Source: Xanthomonas sp. SI
GTDB taxonomy: Bacteria; Pseudomonadota; Gammaproteobacteria; Xanthomonadales; Xanthomonadaceae
Length of the DNA: 64,000 nucleotides
Direction: 5' to 3'
Assembly (NCBI RefSeq): GCF_014236855.1
Contig: NZ_CP051261.1
Coordinates: 930,001 to 994,000 of the forward strand
The number at the start of each line of letters is the position of its first letter. Positions within the stretch are counted from its first letter, which is position 1. The notes below the pieces were generated by a model, which was given only the letters and a program-made list of their open reading frames with translations, did not search any database and was not told the DNA's origin. A program made the translations under genes and the position numbers. Of this stretch, positions 1 through 9,823 are shown piece after piece.

Positions 1-203
1 CGGGCGGCGCTGAGGCCGTCTTCGCCGGGCATCATCACGTCCAGGATCACCAGGTCGGGCTGGCGTATCGCCATCAGCCGGCGCATGTCCGCGACATTCT
101 CGGCAGCTTCCACCTGGTAGCCGTGCTCTTGCAGGAACTCGCTGATGAGCCGGCGCAGATCGGGGTCGTCGTCGACTACCAGAATGAAGGATTGCATATC
201 CAT
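1..203 (-). CDS. Response regulator, receiver domain (partial, cut by window edge)
   Basis: Reading the minus strand from the ATG at 203 gives 67 codons beginning MDMQSFILVVDDDPDLRRL and running to the window edge. The acidic triplet DDD near residue 11 and the phosphoacceptor context LVILDVMMPGEDG are standard for a CheY-like receiver domain, so this is the N-terminal part of a two-component response regulator. A second ATG at 197 is two codons further in. The output domain lies outside the window, so OmpR/PhoB or any other class cannot be decided here. Confidence 0.85.
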   Translation of the reverse strand, partial: MDMQSFILVVDDDPDLRRLISEFLQEHGYQVEAAENVADMRRLMAIRQPDLVILDVMMPGEDGLSAA

Positions 204-832
204 GATCTTGAAGGGCGGCCGCTCGGAGTACAGCCAGTCTAGACGCGGCCGCTGCCGCCGGTAACTGGTGCGGGCAGGCCGTCGCTGCCGGAAGCAAGCG
301 GGCGCATGATCGCGGCGCCATGATAGGGAGTGGCGACGGTGGCCTCATGGCGGGTTTGTGTCGTATTCAGCCATGCGTTGACACAAAACGCTAACGCGCC
401 GGCGCCTCGCAGCCGACCATGGCGGCATCAAGCCGGCGTCAGCGGGCGTCGGCATTGCCGCGCGCCTCGATCGCGCACCGCTATTTCTGCCATAACGACG
501 CGGCTTTCGCGGCGCGCTTCCAGGTCGCGGTGCTGACCGAGTCGGCGCCTGCCAAGGCGGCCGATGCGGCGCGTCGCTGCCATGAGCTTTCCGACGCCGG
601 CGCGGTGTCTGCGGTTGCGCCGCAGTCGGCGGCCGAGCGGCGCTGCGCTGCGTGCGTCGTGCTCGGCAAGCGCGCTTTCCCACGTGTCGCGCGGCGACAA
701 CGGCACGCGATATCGGCATGAAACGATGCCGTACGTGGATGCATTGGCGAGCGTGTCGCGGGGAGCGGGCGCGGCGCCGTCGGCGCACCGCGTCCATTGC
801 CTATTTTCACCACCCCGCCATCAGGAGGAGGC
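204..832. other. Intergenic stretch with no convincing gene
   Basis: About 630 bases separate the divergent response-regulator fragment from the downstream lipoprotein gene. Open frames exist on both strands, but they are arginine- and alanine-rich, overlap each other and lack a recognisable ribosome binding site or family, as expected of random frames in very GC-rich DNA. I see no RNA gene or repeat. It probably holds the promoters of the two flanking genes. Confidence 0.5.
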
Positions 833-1321
833 ATGCCTAGCATGACATCGCATCGAGTCGCCAAAGGGGCGCTGACCCTAGTGTTGAGTGCCGCGCTGAG
901 CGGCTGCGTCACCGTCTGTGTCGGTGGACCCGCCGCGCCGCCGCCGCCGCCGGATGGCGGGCCGCATCACGGCCCCGGTCACGGAGTGGGCGGGGGACCG
1001 GGCCACGATCAGCCGCCGCCGCGCGACCCGGCGTTCGAGGCCGCGGTGCAGTCCTGCGCGCGCGAACTCGGGCTGCCGCTGCCGCCGCATGGACGTCCGC
1101 CGGGTCCGCCGCCGGCCGCTGCCGGCGCGGACGACGCCCCGGCCGCTGCGGCCGCTGCGGCCACGCGGGCGCCAGGCTCCAAGCCGGACCCGGCGATGCG
1201 CGCCAATTTCGCCAAGCTCGACGCCTGTCTGCGCGGCAAGGGCGTGACCCCACCGCCGTGGCGCGGCCCGCCGCAGGACGGCGCCGCGCCTCCCCCGGCG
1301 GCGCCGCCCGCCCAACGCTGA
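833..1321 (+). CDS. Proline-rich putative lipoprotein
   Basis: This 162-residue protein starts at 833, four bases after a strong AGGAGG at 823-828. Residues 10-24 form a hydrophobic signal segment ending in the lipobox LSGC, with Cys25 as the likely lipidated residue. The mature part is low-complexity Pro/Gly/His/Ala sequence. It has two similar short motifs, one around FEAAVQSCARELGLPLPP and one around FAKLDACLRGKGVTPPP, each with a single cysteine followed by prolines, which suggests an internal duplication. No enzymatic family is recognisable. A rho-independent terminator follows directly, so it is probably monocistronic. Export and lipidation are inferred from the signal; the function is unknown. 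Confidence 0.7.
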   Translation: MPSMTSHRVAKGALTLVLSAALSGCVTVCVGGPAAPPPPPDGGPHHGPGHGVGGGPGHDQPPPRDPAFEAAVQSCARELGLPLPPHGRPPGPPPAAAGADDAPAAAAAAATRAPGSKPDPAMRANFAKLDACLRGKGVTPPPWRGPPQDGAAPPPAAPPAQR

Positions 1322-1344
1322 GTCCTGCGGCCAGGTGCCGCATG

Positions 1345-1387
1345 CCCGCGTCGTCCCGATCCGGGACGGCGGGGGCGTTTTCTTTTT
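1345..1387 (+). terminator. Rho-independent terminator after the lipoprotein gene
   Basis: The inner stem CGTCCCG (1352-1358) pairs with CGGGACG (1362-1368). An outer CCCGC (1345-1349) pairs with GCGGG (1369-1373), leaving a two-base bulge. A T-rich run TTTTCTTTTT follows at 1378-1387. It separates the lipoprotein gene from the formaldehyde operon. Confidence 0.8.
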
Positions 1388-1399
1388 CGGGCAGGGGAA

Positions 1400-1418
1400 T
1401 ATACTGTCCCCCAGTATA
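1400..1418. promoter_or_regulatory. FrmR operator upstream of the formaldehyde operon
   Basis: A perfect 7-base inverted repeat, TATACTG (1400-1406) and CAGTATA (1412-1418), flanks the pyrimidine core TCCCC. This matches the known style of FrmR/CsoR-family operators: AT-rich inverted arms around a G/C tract. It ends 15 bases before the frmR start codon, so it probably overlaps the operon promoter and mediates autoregulation. Repressor binding is inferred from position and symmetry. Confidence 0.75.
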
Positions 1419-1433
1419 GTTCCTAGGTCCCGC

Positions 1434-2862
<1,429 letters not shown>

Positions 2863-2928
2863 CCTGACGGTCAGTCCGGCGCGCGGCCGATTCCGCGCAT
2901 GCAGGTACGCGACAAACCCGGGAGGGGC

Positions 2929-3504
2929 ATGATGAGTACCGTAACGATTCATCCGTCGGTGGACGGTGGTGTGCGCGCAGGCGCAGAGAATTTCCAGGGC
3001 GGCACGCTGGAATGCCACTGCGCCAGCGACAAGGTCACCGTGGACGTGGGAGCGCAGACCGCGCACAACCACGCCTGCGGCTGCACCAAGTGCTGGAAGC
3101 CGAAAGGGGCGACCTTCTCGGTGGTGGCGGTGGTGGGCCGCGACAAGGTCAAGGTCACCGCGCACGAGGAGAAGTTGAAGGTCGTCGACGACAGCGCGAC
3201 GATCCGGCGCCATGCCTGCACCGGCTGCGGCGTGCACCTGTACGGGCGCATCGAGAACACCGAGCATCCGTTCTACGGCCTGGACTTCGTGCATACCGAG
3301 CTGTCGCCGCAGCAGGGTTGGTCGGCGCCGGGCTTCGCCGCGTTCGTGTCCTCGATCATCGAGAGCGGCACCCGCCCGGAAGCGATGGACGGCGTGCGCA
3401 GCCGGCTGCGCGAGCTGAAGTTGGAGCCGTACGACTGCCTGTCGCCGGCGTTGATGGACGCAATTTCCACCCACGTCGCGCGCAAGAACGGCGTGCTCCA
3501 GTAA
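2929..3504 (+). CDS. gfa: S-(hydroxymethyl)glutathione synthase (Gfa)
   Basis: A 191-residue GFA/CENP-V-domain zinc protein that promotes or carries the condensation of formaldehyde with glutathione. Zinc-ligand cysteines occur in [16 protein letters not shown] and HACTGCGVH, the usual three clusters. The start at 2929 ([14 protein letters not shown]) follows a GGGAGGGG ribosome site; family members commonly begin near this point, and the ten-residue upstream extension is not conserved-looking. It sits 66 bases after frmA. Whether Gfa proteins are true synthases or formaldehyde/glutathione carriers is debated for the family. Confidence 0.93.
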   Translation: MMSTVTIHPSVDGGVRAGAENFQGGTLECHCASDKVTVDVGAQTAHNHACGCTKCWKPKGATFSVVAVVGRDKVKVTAHEEKLKVVDDSATIRRHACTGCGVHLYGRIENTEHPFYGLDFVHTELSPQQGWSAPGFAAFVSSIIESGTRPEAMDGVRSRLRELKLEPYDCLSPALMDAISTHVARKNGVLQ

Positions 3505-3611
3505 AGCCTGTCGCTCCCCGCGGCGTGCCGCCCTGGCGGCGCGTCGCGGCGGCGTCTCCGGAGGCGGCCGGCGTTTGCCCGGCCGCCTCCCCCCTCTTCG
3601 GGATCCCTTTC

Positions 3612-4442
3612 ATGGAACGCATCGAACACCATGCCTGCTGCGGCGGCTGGCAGGACGTCTATCGCCACGACTCGGCCGTGCTCGGCTGCACGATGAACGT
3701 GGCCGTGTACCTGCCGCCGCAGGCCGAACACGCCACGCTGCCGGTGCTGTACTGGCTCAGCGGGCTCACCTGCACCGAGCAGAATTTCATCACCAAGGCC
3801 GGCGCGCAGCGCTACGCCGCCGAGCACGGGGTGGTCCTGGTCGCGCCGGACACCAGCCCGCGCGGCGACGATGTCGCCGATGCCGAGGGCTACGACCTGG
3901 GCAAGGGCGCCGGTTTCTACGTCAACGCGACCCGCGAGCCGTGGGCCAAGCACTACCGCATGTACGACTACATAGTGCAGGAGCTGCCCGCGCTGATCGA
4001 AGCGCAGTTCCCGCACAACGGGCGGCGCGCGATCAGCGGCCACTCCATGGGCGGCCACGGCGCGCTGGTGATCGCGCTGAAGAATCCGGGCCGCTATCGC
4101 AGCGTGTCGGCGTTCTCGCCGATCGTGGCGCCGTCGCAGGTGCCGTGGGGCGAGAAGGCGTTTTCGGCGTATCTCGGCGACGACCGCGCCAGCTGGAAGG
4201 CCTACGACGCCACCGCGCTGATCGCCGAGGCCAGCGAGCGCCTGCCGTTGCTGATCGACCAGGGCGGCGGCGACGAGTTCCTCGACAAGCAGTTGCAGCC
4301 GCAGTTGCTGCAGGCCGCGGCCGATGCCGCCGGCTATCCGCTGACGCTGCGCCTGCAGCCCGGCTACGACCACAGCTACTACTTCATCGGCAGCTTCATC
4401 GGCGAGCACATCGCCCACCACGCGCGCGCGCTGCAGGATTGA
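3612..4442 (+). CDS. fghA: S-formylglutathione hydrolase
   Basis: A 276-residue esterase-D-type alpha/beta hydrolase that cleaves S-formylglutathione to formate and glutathione, the last step of the pathway. The nucleophile is Ser145 in GHSMGGHGA. The acid lies in GGGDEFLD and the histidine in GYDHSYYF, giving the complete triad. The oxyanion region [12 protein letters not shown] is typical. The ATG at 3612 gives the family's usual N-terminus. It is last of the four formaldehyde genes, about 107 bases after gfa. Confidence 0.95.
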   Translation: MERIEHHACCGGWQDVYRHDSAVLGCTMNVAVYLPPQAEHATLPVLYWLSGLTCTEQNFITKAGAQRYAAEHGVVLVAPDTSPRGDDVADAEGYDLGKGAGFYVNATREPWAKHYRMYDYIVQELPALIEAQFPHNGRRAISGHSMGGHGALVIALKNPGRYRSVSAFSPIVAPSQVPWGEKAFSAYLGDDRASWKAYDATALIAEASERLPLLIDQGGGDEFLDKQLQPQLLQAAADAAGYPLTLRLQPGYDHSYYFIGSFIGEHIAHHARALQD

Positions 4443-4550
4443 GTTCGCAACGCGGCGGTGTCCCGGTCATGCCGGGCGCCGGCGGTTGCATGCGTTAGCG
4501 CAGCATGCTCCGCATCGGAAGCGATGGCGGGGTACATGCCTGGGCATCAT

Positions 4551-4620
4551 TGTGGGAGCGACTTCAGTCGCGACGGGCTCTACCCGGTAAGGCCCTTCGC
4601 GACTGAAGTCGCTCCTACAA
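4551..4620. repeat. REP-like inverted pair (copy 1)
   Basis: TGTGGGAGCGACTTCAGTCG and its near reverse complement ending GACTGAAGTCGCTCCTACA lie head to head with about 28 bases between them. Each half is itself an imperfect hairpin. The same element recurs at five other places in this window. It lies 3' of fghA and may also work as a transcription barrier. Confidence 0.85.
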
Positions 4621-5545
4621 GGTTGCGTTGCCTGTCAGTAGACAGAGAACCGCGCTGGCGCCGTCTTGCGGTGCCGCTGGCATGCCGGCACTGGCCGGCT
4701 CCCGCCGCCACCGGATCATCGCGATCGCTGCCGCACGATAACGGCGCAATGGCAGTTGCATGTCGATTCCACTCGGGTGCCGGCGCTGCTCGTAAACAAA
4801 TGCACGGCGCATCGTCCAATGCGCGGTTGTGCGATTGCCGTCGCGTCGGCTGAGACGGCGTGCCGCTAGATTCCTCGGCCTTCGCCATCGTGTCTTCCGG
4901 GACTGGAGTCGCGCCATGCTCGCTTGCCGCAAACCTGCATCGCTGTTCTCGCGGCAACGCTGGCGCAGTCCGCTCAGCGCGCGGGCCATGCTCGCCTGCA
5001 CCTTGTTCGGCGCTTGCGCAGCGCTGGCGATCGGCGCGGCGACGCCGTAGATCGGACCGCGCTTGGACGGCGGTGCCCGCGTCCACACTCCGTTATCGAG
5101 CGCCGCAGCGACGGCATCGTTCGACGCCGGGCGCGATCGCTGCGGCTGACCGGCACCTTGGGCATTCCTGCGCACCATTCCGCCCTGGCAGTGAGCATGG
5201 CGCCATTCGTTCGCATGGCATGGCCGCTGACGGCTCTGTGCGGCGGCCGCATCGTCGGTTCCGAAGAGGCGCGCTGCGCGGCGGGCTGCCAGTCGGCCGC
5301 ATCTGGCCGATCTCGTCGCTGTGACTGGAAGGCCGGCGTCTGTGATGCCGATGCGCCGACGAGAGCGCGCCGACGCGCGCGGGAGGTTGCAGCATGCCGC
5401 GCGCACGCTGCAGGGGCGTGGCCGCAGCGGCCTCGCTGATGCATCCGCATGATGCAGTGCCTCGTGTGGCGAGTGCGCGCGCGTCCAATCGCCTCATGGC
5501 CTCCCATTCGGGCATCGCGCTCGTGCGCGCCGCCTGCGGCGAGGC

Positions 5546-5573
5546 TTGACACGCCGTAACCTGTCAGATATTT
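5546..5573 (+). promoter_or_regulatory. Candidate promoter giving a leaderless ArsR-family mRNA
   Basis: TTGACA at 5546-5551 is followed 15-16 bases later by an AT-rich GATATT/ATATTT (5567-5573). The ATG of the regulator gene is at 5581, where transcription would be expected to begin, and no Shine-Dalgarno sequence is visible before it. A leaderless transcript is an inference. Confidence 0.5.
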
Positions 5574-5580
5574 CTTACGC

Positions 5581-5910
5581 ATGAAAAGGGAGGCAGAGAC
5601 GACAGGGGATCGATTGCTGGCGATCCTTTCGGCGCTCGACAACCCGCACCGGCTGAGGATCATCGCGGCGCTGCAAACCGGTGGCCGCAATTACATCAGC
5701 AGCTTGGCGCGGGACGTCGGCATCAGCCGGCCGCTATTGCATTTGCATCTGAACAAACTCGAGGCCGCCGGTCTGGTGACCAGCCAGCTCGAGCTGTCGC
5801 ACGACGGAAAGGCGCTCAACTACTTCGAGGTCAGCGCCTTTCGACTCGAACTTTCACCCTCGGTCATTGCGGATGCAGCGATGTCGCTGACCGACAAGAC
5901 GGAAAAATAG
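5581..5910 (+). CDS. ArsR-family winged-helix regulator
   Basis: A 109-residue protein with an ArsR-like fold: a helical start (LLAILSALDNPHRLRIIAAL), a recognition segment around ISSLARDVGISRPLLHLHLNKLEAAG (residues 40-64) and a wing (SQLELSHDGKALNYFEV). It has no cysteine, so the classical metal-binding sites are absent and another signal must be sensed. It is followed nine bases later by a small membrane protein and then two further membrane proteins on the same strand, which probably form its regulon. Confidence 0.8.
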   Translation: MKREAETTGDRLLAILSALDNPHRLRIIAALQTGGRNYISSLARDVGISRPLLHLHLNKLEAAGLVTSQLELSHDGKALNYFEVSAFRLELSPSVIADAAMSLTDKTEK

Positions 5911-5919
5911 GAGACGGCC

Positions 5920-6135
5920 TTGTCGGAGCATCTGTACCTTTTGACGATTTGCCTGCCGCTGGGCACTGTTCTGCTGATCTTCGGCATGCGCTATCTCGCT
6001 GCGGTGCGGCAGGCCAAGGCGCAGCTCGATCACAACCAGGCCTATCGCGTACTGGCGGAGAAGACCCAGGCTGCGCTGAGCGACATCCGTACCCGCCTCG
6101 ATGGCATCGAGAAGATTCTCAAGGACGTCGGGTGA
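5920..6135 (+). CDS. Small membrane-anchored coiled-coil protein (TTG start)
   Basis: A 71-residue protein translated from a TTG at 5920. The start is supported by GGAG at 5910-5913 and by the nine-base gap after the ArsR-type gene. Residues 5-29 form one membrane segment. The rest is a charged, probably coiled-coil tail (QAKAQLDHNQAYRVLAEK and on). Its stop codon overlaps the next start as TGATG, which indicates translational coupling. The function is unknown; such proteins often accompany a PadR/ArsR-like regulator as a membrane partner. Confidence 0.7.
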   Translation: MSEHLYLLTICLPLGTVLLIFGMRYLAAVRQAKAQLDHNQAYRVLAEKTQAALSDIRTRLDGIEKILKDVG

Positions 6136-6593
6136 TGGCGATCCAGCCAGCTCCCGCCATCGCTGCCGCCAGCACCGCGCCTGGGCGCGAGCGCGACGCG
6201 GTGCCGCTGTGGCGGTTTTACGCGCTGCGCGCCGGCTATCTGCTGCTCGCGATCGGTCTGGGCGTGCAGGTCTGGCCGGGCATCGTGCTGCGGCATGATG
6301 GCTGGGAACTGATGGAGGGCGTGGTGCAGTGCATGCTTGGCGCGATGGGGCTGCTGGCTGTGCTCGGGCTTCGCTACCCGCTCAAGATGCTGCCGCTGCT
6401 GCTGTTCGAGATCGTGTGGAAGCTCGTGTGGCTCGGCGTCGTTGCAGCGCCGCGGCTGATGCACGAGCAGATGGATGCCGGCACCTGGTCCACGCTCTCG
6501 GCCTGTCTGCTGGTCGTGGTCTTCCCGATCGTGATCCCGTGGCGTTACGTCGCCGCGACCTTCATCCGCGCCCGCGGCGACCGCTGGCGGTAG
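6135..6593 (+). CDS. Four-helix integral membrane protein, unknown function
   Basis: A 152-residue protein with about four hydrophobic segments (near residues 29-49, 60-80, 83-103 and 121-141) and a positively charged C-terminal RARGDRWR. The ATG at 6135 overlaps the preceding stop codon. The longer frame starting upstream would overlap the previous gene entirely and is rejected. No catalytic motif is visible. It is the third gene of the ArsR-type operon. Confidence 0.75.
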   Translation: MAIQPAPAIAAASTAPGRERDAVPLWRFYALRAGYLLLAIGLGVQVWPGIVLRHDGWELMEGVVQCMLGAMGLLAVLGLRYPLKMLPLLLFEIVWKLVWLGVVAAPRLMHEQMDAGTWSTLSACLLVVVFPIVIPWRYVAATFIRARGDRWR

Positions 6594-6638
6594 CTGCCGC
6601 CTCGCTCCATTGGCAACTCTGCAACGGCGGGACACTTC

Positions 6639-7355
6639 ATGGTTTACGACATTCAAGCTCGCCCTCAGTTCTACGCGCGCCTGGCTGGCGCGCTTTATCT
6701 GGCCGTGATCGTCCTGGGCGGCCTGGCCGAGGGCTATGTGACGAACGCCCTGGTCGTGCCCGGCGACGACCTGGCGACGATCCACGCCATCGTGCAGCAT
6801 GCGCAACTATGGAAGCTGGGACTGGCCGCGAACCTAGTCGTGCCGCTGATCGCGGTGGTGCAGCTGTGGATCGAATACATGTTGCTGCGGCCGGCCGGAA
6901 AGGGCCTGGCGCTGCTGTTCGTATTGTTGAACATGGCGTCGCTTGCGGTGGAGGCGGTCAGCAAGCTGTTCCAACTGCTGGTCCTGCCCCTGGCGTCCGC
7001 TGACGCGTTGGCTGCTGACCCGCACCAGGCGGTCGCGTTGGCCTCGCTGGCATTGCTGGGCCATGAGGTCGGTTTCAACATCGCGCTGATCTTCTTCGGC
7101 GCCGCCTGCCTGGTCAGTGGCACGCTGATCTGGCGCTCGCGCTACCTGCCCCGGTTCGTCGGCGCATTGATGGTGCTGGCCGGCCTGAGTTATCTGGTGG
7201 CGTCGTTCGCAGCGTTGTTGGCGCCTGCGGTCGCTCGTCTGCTCGGCCCCGGCATTTTGTTGCCGGTGCTGGTGGGCGAGACGACGTTCTGCCTGTGGCT
7301 GTTGATTCGCGGCGTCAACCTGCGGCAATGGGAGGCCAGGGCCGCCGTGCCGTAG
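6639..7355 (+). CDS. DUF4386-type membrane protein
   Basis: A 238-residue polytopic protein with about six membrane segments. The opening ARLAGALYLAVIVLGGLAEGYV and the central GHEVGFNIALIFFGAACLVSG are typical of the DUF4386 family, whose function is not established. It lies 45 bases after the previous membrane protein and is probably co-transcribed with the ArsR-type regulator. Confidence 0.8.
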   Translation: MVYDIQARPQFYARLAGALYLAVIVLGGLAEGYVTNALVVPGDDLATIHAIVQHAQLWKLGLAANLVVPLIAVVQLWIEYMLLRPAGKGLALLFVLLNMASLAVEAVSKLFQLLVLPLASADALAADPHQAVALASLALLGHEVGFNIALIFFGAACLVSGTLIWRSRYLPRFVGALMVLAGLSYLVASFAALLAPAVARLLGPGILLPVLVGETTFCLWLLIRGVNLRQWEARAAVP

Positions 7356-7496
7356 ACGTTCCGGCCAGGTCCTGTCGCGGGTCCGTTGCGGCATGTCCTT
7401 GTTCGGCAGACTTGCCGCAGTGCAGGCGCTTGGCCTGTGCAAGCCCTGGCACTGTGTCGACGCGGATGCGGTGAGTGCCTGGCTGCGTGGACGCGC

Positions 7497-8906
7497 TCAG
7501 CGCGGCAACCGCGCGGCCAGTGTTCCCAGTCGTCGCATCGCGCTTTCCAGGGTTTCGCTCCACGGCTGGCCGCAGGTCAGGCGCAGGTGGTCGGCGTAGT
7601 CGCCGCGGCTGGAATACAGGTGCCCGGGCGAGGTGCCGATGCCTGCGGCCAGCGCCGCCTCGAACAGCGCCTGGCCGCTGCCGCCGTCGGCCAGCTGCAG
7701 CCAGAGCGACAGCCCGCCGGCGGGATCGCCGACCCGGGTGCCGGCCGGCCAATGCCGCACGATCGCCTCGCGCAGGCGCTGGCCGTTGTCGGCGAGGGTG
7801 CGGCGCAGCTTGCGCAGGTGCCGTTCCAGGTCGTGCTGCGCCAGGTAGTCGGCCAGCGCCAGCTGCGGCAGGCTGGCGCCGCCGACGGTGGAGAAATACT
7901 TGGCGCGAACCAGCGCATCGGTCCATTCGCCGCCGAGCAACCAGCCCACACGCAGGCCCGGCGCCAGCACCTTGGAGAACGAGCCGCAGGTGATCACGTT
8001 GCCGTGGGTATCGAAGTGGCGCAGCGGACGCGGGCGCTGCCCGGACCAATCCAGCTCGCCGTAGATGTCGTCCTCGATCACCACGGTGCCGTGGCGCGCG
8101 CAGCTGTCGAGCAGGGCGCGCTTGGCGTTGTCGGGGGTGAGGCTGCCGAGCGGATTGTTGAAGTTGGGCACCAGCACCGCCGCGCGCGCCGGGGTGCGTT
8201 GCAGCAGCGCGTCCAGGCGCGCGGCGTCGATGCCGTGGCCGGCGCGGGTGGGCACTTCCAGCACCTTCAACCGTAGCGCCGCGACCGCCTGCAGGATGCC
8301 GTGGTAGGTCGGTGTTTCCACCAGCACCACGTCGCCGGGTGCGGTCAGCGTGCGCAACGCCAGGCTGATCGCCTCCATCGCGCCGGCGGTCACCACCACT
8401 TCGTCCGCCGCCACCGTGGTGGCGCAGTGCGCGTAGCGCTGCGCGATCTGCCGGCGCAGCGCGGCGTGGCCTTGCGGCGGCGCGTAGTCGAGTGCGACCG
8501 CGCGATGGCGGCGCAGCTGCCGCGCCAACGCGGCGGCGAGGTGCGCGGCCGGCAGCAGCGCCGGTGCCGGGGTGGCGGTGTGCAGCGGAACCAGGTCGGA
8601 GCGCGCGAGCATGTCGAGCACGCCTTGCAGCGCCGGGTTGTCGACCATGCCCGGGGTGCGCCGCCGAATCGGCGGCGGCAGCGGCGGCAATGACTCCGTT
8701 GCAGTGCGTACGAAATAGCCCGAGCGCGGCCGCGCCTGCACCCGTCCTTCGCGTTCCAGCTGCAGGCAGGCCTGCACCGCGGTGGCGGTGCTGATGCCGT
8801 GGTTGGCGGCCAGTTGCCGGATCGACGGCAGGCGCTCGCCGGCGCGCAGCGTGCCGCGCTCGATCTGCGCGCGCAGCTGCACGGCGAGCGATTCGTACAA
8901 GAGCAT
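7497..8906 (-). CDS. MocR/PdxR-type GntR-aminotransferase transcriptional regulator
   Basis: A 469-residue fusion. Residues 1-70 are a GntR winged helix (SIRQLAANHGISTATAVQAC). Residues 100-460 are a fold-type I aminotransferase domain with the PLP lysine at about Lys312 (SFSKVLAPGLRVGW). MocR proteins use PLP or a PLP-linked ligand to control a divergent gene. Here the divergent genes are a PhzF-like isomerase and an EamA exporter, and two direct-repeat boxes lie between the start codons. It could control amino-acid or vitamin-B6-linked metabolism; the effector is not known. Confidence 0.92.
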   Translation of the reverse strand: MLLYESLAVQLRAQIERGTLRAGERLPSIRQLAANHGISTATAVQACLQLEREGRVQARPRSGYFVRTATESLPPLPPPIRRRTPGMVDNPALQGVLDMLARSDLVPLHTATPAPALLPAAHLAAALARQLRRHRAVALDYAPPQGHAALRRQIAQRYAHCATTVAADEVVVTAGAMEAISLALRTLTAPGDVVLVETPTYHGILQAVAALRLKVLEVPTRAGHGIDAARLDALLQRTPARAAVLVPNFNNPLGSLTPDNAKRALLDSCARHGTVVIEDDIYGELDWSGQRPRPLRHFDTHGNVITCGSFSKVLAPGLRVGWLLGGEWTDALVRAKYFSTVGGASLPQLALADYLAQHDLERHLRKLRRTLADNGQRLREAIVRHWPAGTRVGDPAGGLSLWLQLADGGSGQALFEAALAAGIGTSPGHLYSSRGDYADHLRLTCGQPWSETLESAMRRLGTLAARLPR

Positions 8907-8917
8907 GCGGGCGCCTC

Positions 8918-8961
8918 ATCTGTATCGGTCCACTTACAGCGTATCTGAATCTGTACTGGTC
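8918..8961. promoter_or_regulatory. Tandem direct-repeat operator for the MocR regulator
   Basis: ATCTGTATCGGTC (8918-8930) and ATCTGTACTGGTC (8949-8961) match at 11 of 13 positions. Their starts are 31 bases apart, three helical turns, which places both on the same face of DNA. Direct repeats spaced by whole turns are the known operator pattern of PdxR/GabR-type MocR proteins. They lie between the divergent regulator and phzF-like start codons. Confidence 0.7.
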
Positions 8962-9031
8962 GGGGACGGCGCTGCACACTGGTCCTGTGCCGGCCACCGT
9001 GTCGGCGTTCCCATTGTTTGCGAGGCCGGCC

Positions 9032-9823
9032 ATGCCGCTTTCCGTGTTCGTCGTCGATGCCTTCACCACGGTCCGCTTCAAGGGCAATCCCGCCGCGGTG
9101 GTGCCGCTGCAGGCCTGGCTGCCGGATGCGCTGATGCAGGCCATCGCCAGCGAGAACAACCTGTCGGAGACCGCGTTCTTCGTGCGCGATGCCGATGGCG
9201 TGTTCGCGATCCGCTGGTTCTCGCCGCTGAAGGAAGTCGGCTTCTGCGGCCATGCGACGCTGGCCAGTGCGTTCGTGATCGCCACCCAGCAACTGGCACC
9301 GTTCCCGCTGCGCTTGCGTGCGGCCGCAGTCGGCGAACTCGGTGTGGAGCGGCTCGCCGACGGCAGTTTCGAGATGCGCTTTCCGAATCAGGCGCCGGCC
9401 TTGTTGGCGTCGGTGCCGCAGGCCTTGCGCGATGCCTTGTCGATCGCGCCGCAGGCGGTCTACGCCAACCAGCAGGCGTACATCGCGGTGTATGCGGATG
9501 AGCGCCAGGTGCGCGAGGTGGTGCCGGATCTGGCGCGAATGCTGGCGCTGGCGCCGCGCGACGTCGCGGTAACCGCGCCGGGCAGCGGCCACGATTTCGT
9601 GTCGCGCTATTTCTGGCCGGCCAATGGCGGCGCCGAAGATCCGGTGACCGGCTCGATCCATGCCGCGCTGGCGCCGTTGTGGGCGCAGGCGCTGGGCAAG
9701 GCGCAGTTGACCGCGCTGCAGGCCTCGGCGCGTGGCGGTGAGCTCGGGTGCCGGGTCGAGACGCAGTACGTGTATGTCCGCGGCAGCGCGGTGCAGTACC
9801 TGCACGGGACGATCGAATTGTGA
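9032..9823 (+). CDS. PhzF-family isomerase/epimerase
   Basis: A 263-residue protein with the diaminopimelate-epimerase-like two-lobed fold of the PhzF family. FVVDAFTTVRFKGNPAAVV opens lobe 1, the general acid/base Glu46 lies in NNLSETAFF, GFCGHATLA forms the central loop, and EDPVTGSIHAAL is the C-lobe signature. The start at 9032 gives the normal family N-terminus. The true substrate is unknown for most PhzF homologues. It is divergent from the MocR gene and overlaps the following exporter gene by four bases. Confidence 0.9.
   Translation: MPLSVFVVDAFTTVRFKGNPAAVVPLQAWLPDALMQAIASENNLSETAFFVRDADGVFAIRWFSPLKEVGFCGHATLASAFVIATQQLAPFPLRLRAAAVGELGVERLADGSFEMRFPNQAPALLASVPQALRDALSIAPQAVYANQQAYIAVYADERQVREVVPDLARMLALAPRDVAVTAPGSGHDFVSRYFWPANGGAEDPVTGSIHAALAPLWAQALGKAQLTALQASARGGELGCRVETQYVYVRGSAVQYLHGTIEL

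Larger units (their letters stand above)
4443..5580. other. Gene-poor 1.1-kb stretch
   Basis: Apart from the REP-like pair at 4551-4620 and the promoter near 5546, I find no supported gene. Overlapping frames on both strands are Arg/Ala-rich with no family resemblance. One 44-codon frame starting at 4916 ends in a short hydrophobic segment, but it has no convincing ribosome site. The stretch may hold decayed coding sequence. Confidence 0.5.

Noticed and set aside
345..797. A 150-codon minus-strand frame in the first intergenic region
   Set aside because: Arginine-rich, no ribosome site, overlaps other equally long frames, and no recognisable motif.
4916..5050. A 44-codon frame with a short hydrophobic end
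   Set aside because: No convincing ribosome site, no family, and it lies in a stretch with many random frames.
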